DNA from: Rhizobiaceae bacterium
Lineage (GTDB): Bacteria; Pseudomonadota; Alphaproteobacteria; Rhizobiales; Rhizobiaceae
Length of the DNA: 12,162 nt
NCBI GenBank assembly: GCA_020696915.1
Contig: JAJFMR010000050.1
Span: 1 to 12,162, forward strand
Reading direction: 5' to 3'
Shown here: piece after piece, positions 6,609 to 12,162 of the stretch
Layout of the letters: every line of letters begins with the position of its first letter
Numbering within the stretch: position 1 is the first letter of the stretch
Program-made: the position numbers and the translations under genes
Notes under the pieces: generated by a model
What the model was told of the DNA's origin: nothing
Database searches by the model: none
The model's input: only the letters and a program-made list of their open reading frames with translations

Positions 6609-6612
6609 CGCC

Positions 6613-7278
6613 TCAGGAGGCCGCGCCCGAACCCTGGATCAGCTCCGCCATCAGGGTCGCGCGCTGGCGGCTGTTCTGCGGCGCCTGCTCGTCCGCAGCA
6701 ATCTGCTCGAACAGGCTGAGCGCGTCGGTGGCGCGGCCCTCCTTCCAGGCTGCCAGTCCGAGCGCTTCGCGGGCCGAATGACGAAGGGCGTTGGTGTCCG
6801 CCGTCAGCGTCTCGACGCGTGCCGCGACGTCGTCGTAGGTGCCCGAATCGACCAGCAGGAAGGCAGCCCTGAGCCTCGCCATGTCGCGGAGCGAGGAGGG
6901 AATAGAGGAATCGGACGCAACGACGTCGAACCCGGACACGGCTCCCGCGGTGTCGCCCCTGGCTGCAAGGACAGTGGCCGCACGCAGGCGCGCCAGTATC
7001 GGATAGGCGCCGTAGCCGTCTGCCTCGAGCGCCTGCAGGGCGCCGAGCGCCTCATCGTGCTTGCCTTCGTTGGCGAGCTGCAGCGCCTGCGAAAACCTGT
7101 CGCCCGAACTGTTGGCGCGGGTCTCGACCCAGTAGTCATAGCCGACATAGGCGGCAGTCAGGAGGATGACGAGCACGGCGGCGGCGAGCGCAATCGGGCC
7201 GTAGCGGTCCCAGAGCGCCTTCGCCTGGTCCTTGCGCATCTCCTCGTTGACTTCGCGGATGAAGCTGTCGTCCGACAT
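6613..7278 (-). CDS. YfgM-like membrane-anchored TPR protein
   Basis: 221 residues: a charged cytoplasmic N-terminus (1-27, MSDDSFIREVNEEMRKDQAKALWDRYG), one membrane helix at about 28-46, then a periplasmic region of helical repeats (about 55-215) rich in Ala and Leu, consistent with TPR-type pairs. This is the YfgM/TPR_21 architecture. In E. coli YfgM associates with SecYEG and PpiD and assists export of envelope proteins, and its gene lies beside bamB and der. The same link to der is seen here, 4 bases apart, though no bamB lies between. The ATG at 7278 has only a modest TAGG about 5 bases upstream. Family assignment rests on architecture and neighbourhood; the interaction partners in this organism are inferred. 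Confidence 0.85.
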   Translation of the reverse strand: MSDDSFIREVNEEMRKDQAKALWDRYGPIALAAAVLVILLTAAYVGYDYWVETRANSSGDRFSQALQLANEGKHDEALGALQALEADGYGAYPILARLRAATVLAARGDTAGAVSGFDVVASDSSIPSSLRDMARLRAAFLLVDSGTYDDVAARVETLTADTNALRHSAREALGLAAWKEGRATDALSLFEQIAADEQAPQNSRQRATLMAELIQGSGAAS

Positions 7279-7529
7279 TCCTGCCTACCGTCCCGGCCCG
7301 CCGGGTTTTCCCGAGGCCGCGTTTTAGCGGAATTGCCGCAACATGGAAGGGGGCGGCCGGGAAAATTGCCGGAGCACTGCCGGGACTCCTGGCGTTGGTT
7401 GGCCGGGTCGCGCGTCGCTTGTCCGCCATGAGGAAGCGTGGTGGCGGCACCTGGGCTTCGGCGTCACTGCGATGCCCGTTTCCGTCGCCTGCCCGCCCAC
7501 GACGAAGCGCAGCGCCGCGAGTTTCGCAC
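7279..7529. other. Spacer between bacA and the yfgM-der unit
   Basis: 251 bases between the bacA stop and the YfgM-like gene, both on the - strand. It should contain the bacA 3' end and the yfgM-der promoter. I see no convincing -35/-10 pair or terminator with a T tract. AATTGCCG occurs twice on the + strand, at 7331-7338 and 7364-7371, 33 bases apart (about three helical turns), which could mark an operator. No credible gene. Confidence 0.3.
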
Positions 7530-8804
7530 CTATTCGGCCGTAGCGGCCTCCTCGCCGTGCTCCGCTTCCTGCTCCAGATATTGCTTGTCGATCTTTGGAA
7601 GCTCGCCTCCGACGATCGCTGCCTCGAAGGCCCGCAGGCGCTTGTGGACGGACAGAAGCTCGACGATCGTCGACCACGAATTGACCAGGAACTGGAACGA
7701 GCTCGAGACCTGCGAGAACGCATACATGATCTGGTTGAGCAGGCCGAGGCTGATGCGTCCCGCGACGATGGATGGCGCCAGGATCAGCAGCGAAAATATG
7801 TTGTTCGCCTGCAGGTAGGTGTAGCGGACGACGTTGAAGTAGACATAGTGGAAATAGAGCCGGAAATAGTTGCGACGGACATTGCCGAACAGTTCGCTGA
7901 CGGTCGGCGGCTGCGCGCGGTCGGGGTCGTCCTCGCCATACACCAGTTCCTTGCGGTAGGCGGCCTCGACGCGCTGGTTGCGGAACTGCAGGCCCGGCAG
8001 CTTGAAGCCGGCGACGATGAGCGAAAAGGTCCCGAACAGCGACCACACCACCGCCGCGACGACCAGCGGACTTTCGATGCGGCCGACCAGCGGCAGTTCT
8101 GTGACGTTCTCCGACAGTTTCACCAGCACCGGCATGAATGCGATGAGCGTCATGATCGAATCGATGAACGCGACGCCCAGCCCCTCCATGATCTGGGAGA
8201 AGCGCATCGTGTCTTCCTGGACCCGCTGCGAGGCACCTTCGATGTGTCGAAGCCGCCCCCAGTTGGCCATGTAGTAGTCGTTCATTGCGGTGCGCCAGCG
8301 GAAGATCCAGTGGCTGACGAAGAAAGCGGTGAGCACGCTGACATTCATGCCCACCAGGGCCAGCCACACGAAGCTGCTCAGCTGCGAGTAGAATTCGGCG
8401 TTGGTGGTCGTCAGGGTCTTCGACATGATCCCCTGGACGTAATCCCAGAACGGCCCGTACCAGTTATTGACGGCGACGCTGACCTGCACCTGGAAATAGG
8501 TGATGAAGAGGATCAGCGAGGAGCCGAGGATCGACCAGTTCTGCCAGGGATGCGGCAAAAAGCGGCTCCAGAACGAATAGAACGCCAGCACCGCGACGGC
8601 GAAATAGAGGTAGAACCAGAGGAAGGGCTTCGACCAGAAGACGCTGATGCCGATGATCGGCGGCGCGTCGGGCGCGGCCGGCGGCAGGCCGAACCAGGCG
8701 CCCATCTGCTCGCCGAGGAAGAACCAGAACAGGACGACGACGACGCTCCAGGCGATGGCCGTCGAAAAGAACAGCTTGGGCTGCGGAAAGAACGATACGA
8801 ACAC
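7530..8804 (-). CDS. bacA: BacA/SbmA peptide antibiotic transporter
   Basis: Inner-membrane peptide importer of the SbmA/BacA family, 424 residues. Members have an ABC-exporter-like membrane fold without a nucleotide-binding domain and are driven by the proton gradient. They import microcins, bleomycin and proline-rich or NCR peptides, and also affect very-long-chain fatty acids of lipid A. In rhizobia BacA is needed for bacteroid survival in some legumes, and in Brucella for chronic infection. The sequence carries FFPQPKLFF near the start, ISVFWSKPFLWFYLYFAV (53-70), HWIFRWRTAMNDYYMANW (165-182), IEGASQRVQEDTMRF (188-202), FRNQRVEAAYRKELVYGED (274-292) and VNSWSTIVELL (374-384). Q193 and R389, positions I recall as functionally important in S. 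meliloti BacA, are both present at the same numbering. The start is GTG at 8804, fixed by the conserved N-terminus; AAGGA lies 11 bases upstream, a rather long spacing. A structured leader precedes it. Confidence 0.96.
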   Translation of the reverse strand: MFVSFFPQPKLFFSTAIAWSVVVVLFWFFLGEQMGAWFGLPPAAPDAPPIIGISVFWSKPFLWFYLYFAVAVLAFYSFWSRFLPHPWQNWSILGSSLILFITYFQVQVSVAVNNWYGPFWDYVQGIMSKTLTTTNAEFYSQLSSFVWLALVGMNVSVLTAFFVSHWIFRWRTAMNDYYMANWGRLRHIEGASQRVQEDTMRFSQIMEGLGVAFIDSIMTLIAFMPVLVKLSENVTELPLVGRIESPLVVAAVVWSLFGTFSLIVAGFKLPGLQFRNQRVEAAYRKELVYGEDDPDRAQPPTVSELFGNVRRNYFRLYFHYVYFNVVRYTYLQANNIFSLLILAPSIVAGRISLGLLNQIMYAFSQVSSSFQFLVNSWSTIVELLSVHKRLRAFEAAIVGGELPKIDKQYLEQEAEHGEEAATAE

Positions 8805-8824
8805 GTGGGCTTTGATCCTTGTAG

Positions 8825-8861
8825 GGCCGTACCGGTCGACGGCCGCCTGCGGTCGGGCGGC
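8825..8861 (-). promoter_or_regulatory. Two overlapping hairpins in the bacA leader
   Basis: Two perfect 6-bp inverted repeats, each with an 8-base loop: GGCCGT (8825-8830) with ACGGCC (8839-8844), and GCCGCC (8842-8847) with GGCGGC (8856-8861). They share bases 8842-8844, so in RNA only one can form fully at a time. Both loops contain CGGTCG on the + strand (8833-8838 and 8850-8855, 17 bases apart). The nearer hairpin ends 4 bases before the bacA ribosome-binding site (8816-8820). This could be a leader switch or a protein operator. Short GC stems arise easily at this composition, so the function is unproven. Confidence 0.35.
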
Positions 8862-8929
8862 ATCAATTCACACTTCAGATCGAAAGAAAATGCCTCGAGC
8901 GTGTCGACGTTGCTGCCCCGCCGCCACAT

Positions 8930-10096
8930 TCACCGCGAATCTGGCGAGATTCCGGCCGTCCAGGCAATAATGGCCGAGGCAAGGAGGGCTGCAGCTGCTC
9001 CGAGAGACGGCAGCAGGAAGCTGCCCGACCATTGCGAGGCGAGGCCGGCGGCCACCGGTCCGACGATCTGGCCCAGGCCGAAGGCGGCCGTCATCAGCGC
9101 GAAGACCCGTCGCGGCGCCAGAGGCGCCAGCAGACGGCCGAGCTGCAGTCCGAGCGCGGTGATTGCCACGAAGGTACCGCCGAGCAGCACGCCGCCGGCA
9201 AGCGGCCCGGCAATGCCGCCGAGCATGACGCTCGCCGCAACCCCGGCCGCCTCCACCACGCAGGCGGCAACGAACGCCGCCCGAAGGCCGGCGCGCGCAG
9301 CGATGCGGTTCCAGACGACGATCGAGGGGACTGCCGCCACGCCGGTCGCCAGCCAGACAAAAGCTTCGAACCGGGCACCCTCGCCCGCCTCCCTCACCAG
9401 GGCGACGAGGAAGGTGGCGGTGACCACGTAGCCCAGACCGAAAAGGCCATATGCGAGGATCAGTCCCGCCAGCTGGCGAGAGCGCGGCAATCTGGGTTCG
9501 GGACGCGTCGGGCCGGATCGCGGCGGGCCGCGGTCCACGAGCCATGCAACCGCCAGCAGCGCAGCCCCCGACAGCGCGGCGGCAAGGAACCAGCCGGTCC
9601 GCCAGGACGTCGCGATCTCCACCGGCGCGAGCATCATCATCGAGGTCAGCACGATGCCGAGGCCGACGCCGGAAAAATGCAGCGCCTGGAGATCGCCGCG
9701 GCCGGCTTTTGCCAGCTGCAGGAATACGATGCTCGTCGCAAACAGCATGGCGAACGCGCTGGCCACGCCGGCAAGCAGGCGGATCGCCAGGAAGAGCGGG
9801 AGGCTCTCCGTCAGACCCATCGCCGCGACGAGGAGCGTGCTCGCGGCCAGCGCGCCAAGCATGAGCGGGCGCTCACGGCCCTCCGCCCAGCCGCCCGCGG
9901 CAAGCATCGCGCCGCCGAGATAGCCAAGATAATTCGCCGACGCGATCAGGCCGGCATCGGCGGCGGACAGATCCAGCGTCTCCATCATGCCGGGCAGGAG
10001 CGGCGTATAGACGAAGCGGCCGATCCCCATGGCCGCGGCGAGCGCGATCATGCCGGCGGTGACGGAGCGGAGCGGCGAGACGGGACGGGAAGCCAT
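8930..10096 (-). CDS. YbfB/YjiJ-type MFS transporter
   Basis: Major facilitator superfamily protein, 388 residues from the ATG at 10096, with about 12 hydrophobic segments split by a basic central loop (DRGPPRSGPTRPEPRLPRSR). The opening SVTAGMIALAAAMGIGRFVYTPLLPGM, with GIGRF at 24-28, and ANYLGYLGG a little later are typical of the YbfB/YjiJ (MFS_4) group. The substrate is unknown; no specificity residue can be called. The frame is open further upstream to 10216, but that part is Arg-rich and non-hydrophobic. The ATG at 10096 starts just before the first membrane helix. No good Shine-Dalgarno precedes it, while a possible promoter ends only 11 bases upstream, so a leaderless message is possible. 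It lies 125 bases before bacA on the same strand; co-transcription is possible but not shown. Confidence 0.87.
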   Translation of the reverse strand: MASRPVSPLRSVTAGMIALAAAMGIGRFVYTPLLPGMMETLDLSAADAGLIASANYLGYLGGAMLAAGGWAEGRERPLMLGALAASTLLVAAMGLTESLPLFLAIRLLAGVASAFAMLFATSIVFLQLAKAGRGDLQALHFSGVGLGIVLTSMMMLAPVEIATSWRTGWFLAAALSGAALLAVAWLVDRGPPRSGPTRPEPRLPRSRQLAGLILAYGLFGLGYVVTATFLVALVREAGEGARFEAFVWLATGVAAVPSIVVWNRIAARAGLRAAFVAACVVEAAGVAASVMLGGIAGPLAGGVLLGGTFVAITALGLQLGRLLAPLAPRRVFALMTAAFGLGQIVGPVAAGLASQWSGSFLLPSLGAAAALLASAIIAWTAGISPDSR

Positions 10097-10107
10097 TTTC
10101 GGCCGCG

Positions 10108-10135
10108 ACCATATTGCCGCAGGTCGCGCGCGCAA
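10108..10135 (-). promoter_or_regulatory. Possible promoter giving a near-leaderless MFS transcript
   Basis: On the - strand TTGCGC (10135-10130), a 16-base spacer, then TATGGT (10113-10108). The -10 matches 4 of 6 bases and the -35 matches 3 of 6. Transcription would start about 4 bases before the MFS ATG at 10096, which also lacks a ribosome-binding site. Weak to moderate. Confidence 0.3.
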
Positions 10136-10162
10136 CGGATATCGCTTGGGCCAGCGGGGTTG

Positions 10163-10190
10163 CTGCGCGGTGGACCGGGTGACTGCGCGG
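10163..10190. repeat. Direct repeat CTGCGCGG spaced 20 bp
   Basis: CTGCGCGG occurs at 10163-10170 and 10183-10190, exactly 20 bases apart (about two helical turns); the following five bases also agree at three positions. It lies 28-55 bases upstream of the candidate MFS promoter, a usual place for an activator. Could also be chance in GC-rich DNA. Confidence 0.3.
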
Positions 10191-10237
10191 CGGTCGACTG
10201 CAAAGGGCTGCCGCAACGTTGGGGTCAGTCCAGAGGC

Positions 10238-10600
10238 TCACCCAGGCTCAAGCTTCGGCAGGAGCTGCTCCCAGACTGCGGGGCGGAAGCCGGTCGTGAC
10301 CTTGCCGCCGGCGTCGAGTACCGGCCGCTTGATCAGGTTGGTCTCGGCCAGCATCATGGCCCTCGCCTTCTGCTCGTCGATCCCGGTCTTTGCCGGCTCA
10401 GGCAGCTCGCGGAAGGTGGTGCTGTTCCTGTTCAGCACCGTCTCCCAGCCGGCGCTTTGAAACCAGTGGTCGACCACGGCGGGATCGAGGGATTTCAGCC
10501 GATAGTCGAAGAAATCATGGGCGACGCCGTGCGCGTCGAGCCAGGCGCGCGCCTTCCTCACCGTGTCGCACCCTTTGAACCCGTAGATGGTCACCGGCAT
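10238..10600 (-). CDS. ArsC/Spx-like family reductase (YffB type)
   Basis: Small thioredoxin-fold protein, 120 residues, of the ArsC family (the Spx/YffB branch). ArsC reduces arsenate with glutathione and glutaredoxin; YffB-type members are common orphans that bind or use thiols, and arsenate reduction should not be assumed. The active-site region VTIYGFKGCDTVRKARAWL covers residues 3-21, with the single cysteine C11. LNRNSTTFREL is at 56-66 and LIKRPVL at 89-95, with R92 in the usual conserved Arg-Pro pair. There is no CXXC and no second cysteine. The frame is open upstream to 10912, but the ATG at 10600 has GGGAGG six bases upstream and the N-terminus fits the family. No ars regulator or pump lies nearby, which argues against a dedicated arsenic role. 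It may be monocistronic. Confidence 0.9.
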   Translation of the reverse strand: MPVTIYGFKGCDTVRKARAWLDAHGVAHDFFDYRLKSLDPAVVDHWFQSAGWETVLNRNSTTFRELPEPAKTGIDEQKARAMMLAETNLIKRPVLDAGGKVTTGFRPAVWEQLLPKLEPG

Positions 10601-10606
10601 CGGCCA

Positions 10607-10612
10607 CCTCCC
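10607..10612 (-). promoter_or_regulatory. Ribosome-binding site deciding the ArsC-like start
   Basis: GGGAGG on the - strand, 6 bases before the ATG at 10600. It rules out the much longer upstream reading as the main product. Confidence 0.7.
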
Positions 10613-10738
10613 TTTTTCAATTGCCGGCTGCGTACAGGCAGGCGGCCGGTATCGCAATGCCGGTCGGCTGCGACGATTGCGCATGTGGCTGAAGACATAC
10701 TTGATCATCACCGCATCGGCCCGGTCGTGACGCTGACA

Positions 10739-10828
10739 ATGCCCTGGCTGGTCATCATCGGCAGTTTCCTGATCATTCCGGGGCTCATCCTCGCGTCGAT
10801 AGCTGAAATTTGCATGCGGGCGAATTAG
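10739..10828 (+). CDS. Possible small single-span membrane protein
   Basis: A 29-residue ORF, MPWLVIIGSFLIIPGLILASIAEICMRAN, with a hydrophobic stretch at 3-22 and a short polar end, the look of a one-helix membrane microprotein. An in-frame GTG at 10727 would add four residues. That GTG overlaps the TGA (10728-10730) of a preceding 15-codon ORF starting at ATG 10683. No Shine-Dalgarno sequence is visible for any of these starts, which counts against translation. I do not recognise the sequence. It may be chance, but a run this hydrophobic is unusual in non-coding DNA here. Confidence 0.3.
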   Translation: MPWLVIIGSFLIIPGLILASIAEICMRAN

Positions 10829-10956
10829 GCTGCCACTCATCCACCTGAAAAACGGCGCCATGCGGAAACCACCATGCTGACGCTCATTTTCATTCGTGAT
10901 GTCGGAGATCAAGCGCCTCGTGCGTCCTATGGGTTGTCAGAAAGAGGAGACGTTCG

Positions 10957-11340
10957 ATGGCCATGCTTCGGGAAAAGGCGTCATCGGCCATTGTCGCAGT
11001 GACCGACATCGAGCGAGCGCGGCGGTTCTACGGCGACACGCTGGGGCTCGAACTCGAGAACGAGGGCATGGAAGGCGTTCTGGTCTACAGGACCGGCGCG
11101 ACCCATCTCGTCATCTATCCCTCCGAACTGGCTGGCACCAACAGGGCCAACGCCGTTGTCTGGGACTGCGGCACGGATATCGACGTGATCGCTGCCGATC
11201 TTCGCGCCAAGGGCGTGGGGTTCGAGCGCTACGAGATGGATGGCGTAACGTACAAGGACGGCATCCACGACGCGAACGGGTTCAAAATGGTCTGGTTCAA
11301 GGACCCGGACGGCAACATCCTGCATTTGAACAGCGCTTGA
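10957..11340 (+). CDS. VOC family protein (glyoxalase/bleomycin-resistance fold)
   Basis: 127-residue protein of the vicinal oxygen chelate superfamily, which includes glyoxalase I, ring-cleaving dioxygenases, fosfomycin-resistance enzymes and bleomycin-binding proteins. Two beta-alpha-beta-beta-beta modules are recognisable: IVAVTDIERARRFYGDTLGLEL (12-33) is the typical first strand and helix, and MVWFKDPDGNILHL (111-124) is the typical final motif. The usual metal-binding Glu in DPDGNxLEL is His here (H123), and the first strand lacks the common His, so classical metal catalysis is uncertain. The ATG at 10957 has GAGGAG seven bases upstream. It stands alone, with no enzyme or pump gene beside it that would suggest a substrate. 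Fold firm, function open. Confidence 0.9.
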   Translation: MAMLREKASSAIVAVTDIERARRFYGDTLGLELENEGMEGVLVYRTGATHLVIYPSELAGTNRANAVVWDCGTDIDVIAADLRAKGVGFERYEMDGVTYKDGIHDANGFKMVWFKDPDGNILHLNSA

Positions 11341-11552
11341 GCGGATTCACCTGTTCATCGGAAGCGCCGCTGCACCGGAAGCGAGGACGACGCACGAGCC
11401 CCGTTGACTGTGGAGCGTGTCTGCAGCCGGCCGCGGCGGATGCGCGCCGGGCGAGTGTCACGTGAGCCGCGGCGGCGATTTGGAGTCCTGCGCTTCAATG
11501 TCGACGACCTGCGGCGACAGCTCGACACCGCTCTGGCGCGACGTGGCCGATT
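11341..11552. other. Unexplained convergent spacer
   Basis: 212 bases between the VOC stop and the stop of the exported protein. I see no hairpin with a T tract and no ORF with a credible ribosome-binding site. The + strand readings that cross it are Arg-rich and continue antisense into the next gene. Confidence 0.3.
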
Positions 11553-11993
11553 TCAGGTGCGACGCTCGACCACGGACCCCGGAAGGCGCTCATGCGCAAT
11601 GAAGAAGACAGGGGCAGGAGGCGAGACGGGGCGAACGCTGGCGCCCACGACCACGCCGACCAGCTTCGCCTCGTACTTGACGAGCGGGAGCGCGCCGGGA
11701 ATTTCCCCGATGATCACCGGCTGCTCGACGATAAAGTGCAGCAGATCAACGTAAGTGCAGACTATTTCCTCGTCATTGGTGAGTTCTGCGGCAACCCGGG
11801 GTGGGACGCTCCCGCTCATGTGGCCGAGCGCTTCGTCCACCTGGTCCTCCGTGTTGCAGAACAGTCCGTGAACCCGGTGCGTCTGCTCTCCTGCCCCTGC
11901 AGAGCCGGCGAGCACCGCGCCAAGGGCCGCGGACACCAGGAGGGCCGCTGCCCGATTTGGTGTCGCTGGAAAAGCGTTGCTGCCCGCCAACAT
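11553..11993 (-). CDS. Small exported protein of unknown function
   Basis: 146 residues. A short N-region ending in Arg (TPNR, 11-14), a hydrophobic core AAALLVSAALGAVLAG (15-30) and small residues at 31-35 make a Sec signal peptide, with cleavage likely near SAGAG and a mature protein of about 110 residues in the periplasm. The mature part has two cysteines, C46 in HGLFCNTEDQVDEAL and C79 in EEIVCTYVDLL, which could form a disulfide. A hydrophobic, Val- and Ile-rich second half follows (KYEAKLVGVVVGASV, 106-120). The ATG at 11993 has GGAGGG seven bases upstream; a longer reading to 12041 lacks such a site and would bury the signal peptide. I do not recognise a domain. Proteins with an FCNT motif after the signal peptide seem familiar from rhizobia as hypotheticals, but I cannot name the family. 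Confidence 0.75.
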   Translation of the reverse strand: MLAGSNAFPATPNRAAALLVSAALGAVLAGSAGAGEQTHRVHGLFCNTEDQVDEALGHMSGSVPPRVAAELTNDEEIVCTYVDLLHFIVEQPVIIGEIPGALPLVKYEAKLVGVVVGASVRPVSPPAPVFFIAHERLPGSVVERRT

Positions 11994-12014
11994 GATCGAA
12001 CCCTCCGCGTCTCT

Positions 12015-12029
12015 GGATCGTACTGATCC
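12015..12029. repeat. Small palindrome upstream of the exported protein
   Basis: GGATC (12015-12019) and GATCC (12025-12029) flank a 5-base centre, 22-36 bases before the ATG at 11993. It may be an operator or leader stem; short enough to be chance. Confidence 0.2.
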
Positions 12030-12135
12030 GACCCGTCGCACGGCCTGCCGCGCCGAGTACCGAGCGAGTGCCGATCGTTCGACGAAATTCTGACGAATCC
12101 GGCGAGAGGAGGGCCGAGAGGCTTGCCCTGATTGA

Positions 12136-12144
12136 TGGTATACT
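12136..12144 (+). promoter_or_regulatory. Possible extended -10 promoter reading out of the window
   Basis: TGG then TATACT (12139-12144) is an extended -10 element, with 5 of 6 consensus bases. No good -35 lies 17 bases upstream, which extended -10 promoters can tolerate. It would drive a rightward gene beyond the window edge. Confidence 0.3.
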
Positions 12145-12162
12145 GCGGGAGCCGAGCGATCA

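Larger units (their letters stand above)
10601..10956. other. Divergent spacer between the ArsC-like and VOC genes
   Basis: 356 bases between two divergently read genes, expected to hold both promoters. I could not find a convincing -35/-10 pair for either. The - strand frame is open throughout but Arg/His/Asp-rich and unlike a protein. The + strand holds a possible 29-residue hydrophobic ORF (10739-10828), listed separately. Confidence 0.35.

Noticed and set aside
7395..9431. A 678-codon + strand open frame opposite bacA and part of the MFS gene
   Set aside because: It runs antisense through two well-identified genes and the gap between them, and is rich in Arg, Asp, Glu, His and Gln, as expected from the complement of membrane-helix codons in GC-rich DNA. 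No family signature or good ribosome-binding site.
10097..10216. N-terminal extension of the MFS protein to 428 residues
   Set aside because: The extra 40 residues are basic and non-hydrophobic, unlike the family, and overlap promoter-like sequence.
10238..10600. Dedicated arsenic resistance gene
   Set aside because: It is of the YffB/Spx-like branch, and no arsR, arsB or acr3-like gene is near.
9032..10828. A 598-codon + strand open frame opposite the MFS and ArsC-like genes
   Set aside because: Same shadow effect across two real genes. Only its last 29 codons, outside those genes, look protein-like, and they are listed separately.
10601..10912. N-terminal extension of the ArsC-like protein to 224 residues
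   Set aside because: A perfect GGGAGG precedes the internal ATG at 10600, the family begins there, and the extension has no protein-like character.
12046..12075. Tandem imperfect 11-bp repeat (GAGTACCGAGC / GAGTGCCGATC)
   Set aside because: Only two copies with two mismatches; too little to separate from chance.
1..12162. Mobile elements, CRISPR arrays, tRNA or rRNA genes, prophage
   Set aside because: No transposase or integrase motifs, no regularly spaced repeats and no tRNA-like cloverleaf were seen on either strand; composition looks uniform.

Overview
The window is a high-GC (roughly 65% by eye) chromosomal segment of an alphaproteobacterium, most likely in the Hyphomicrobiales (Rhizobiales) near Mesorhizobium, Aminobacter and other Phyllobacteriaceae. 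The evidence is a split F0-only ATP synthase operon with both b and b' subunits, a BacA-type peptide transporter that aligns residue for residue with the rhizobial protein as I remember it, an RNase HII with the rhizobial N-terminus, and a SleB-like hydrolase of rhizobial type. The assignment rests on remembered protein families, not on a search. The content is mainly core housekeeping; I see no phage, insertion sequence, CRISPR array, tRNA or rRNA.

Layout, left to right. rnhB (RNase HII, + strand, 143-871) runs convergently towards the F0 operon. The F0 operon lies on the - strand and reads atpI, atpB (a), atpE (c), atpF' (b'), atpF (b), from 3653 down to 1062. A good sigma-70-like promoter precedes atpI, and perfect GC-rich inverted repeats sit on both sides of atpE. 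Upstream, still on the - strand, are a SleB-type cell wall hydrolase (5066-3882), the ribosome-assembly GTPase gene der (6608-5181) and, 4 nt upstream of der, a YfgM-like membrane-anchored TPR protein (7278-6613). Further right on the - strand come bacA/sbmA (8804-7530), a YbfB/YjiJ-type MFS transporter (10096-8930) and a small ArsC/Spx-like thioredoxin-fold protein (10600-10238). A 356-base spacer holds only a possible 29-residue hydrophobic ORF. Then come a VOC-fold protein on + (10957-11340) and a small exported protein of unknown function on - (11993-11553).

How they fit together. The atp genes build the membrane proton channel of ATP synthase; the F1 genes are expected elsewhere, as is usual in this class. 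der and the YfgM-like gene form a conserved cluster tying ribosome assembly to envelope protein handling. The hydrolase and BacA also act at the envelope. The MFS, ArsC-like, VOC and exported-protein genes are probably separate accessory units.

I found no clearly new multi-gene system. The points most worth a second look are regulatory: the hairpins around atpE, the TTG start of atpB, mutually exclusive hairpins in the bacA leader, a possible near-leaderless MFS transcript with 20-bp-spaced direct repeats, and the two small genes or candidates at the right-hand end.
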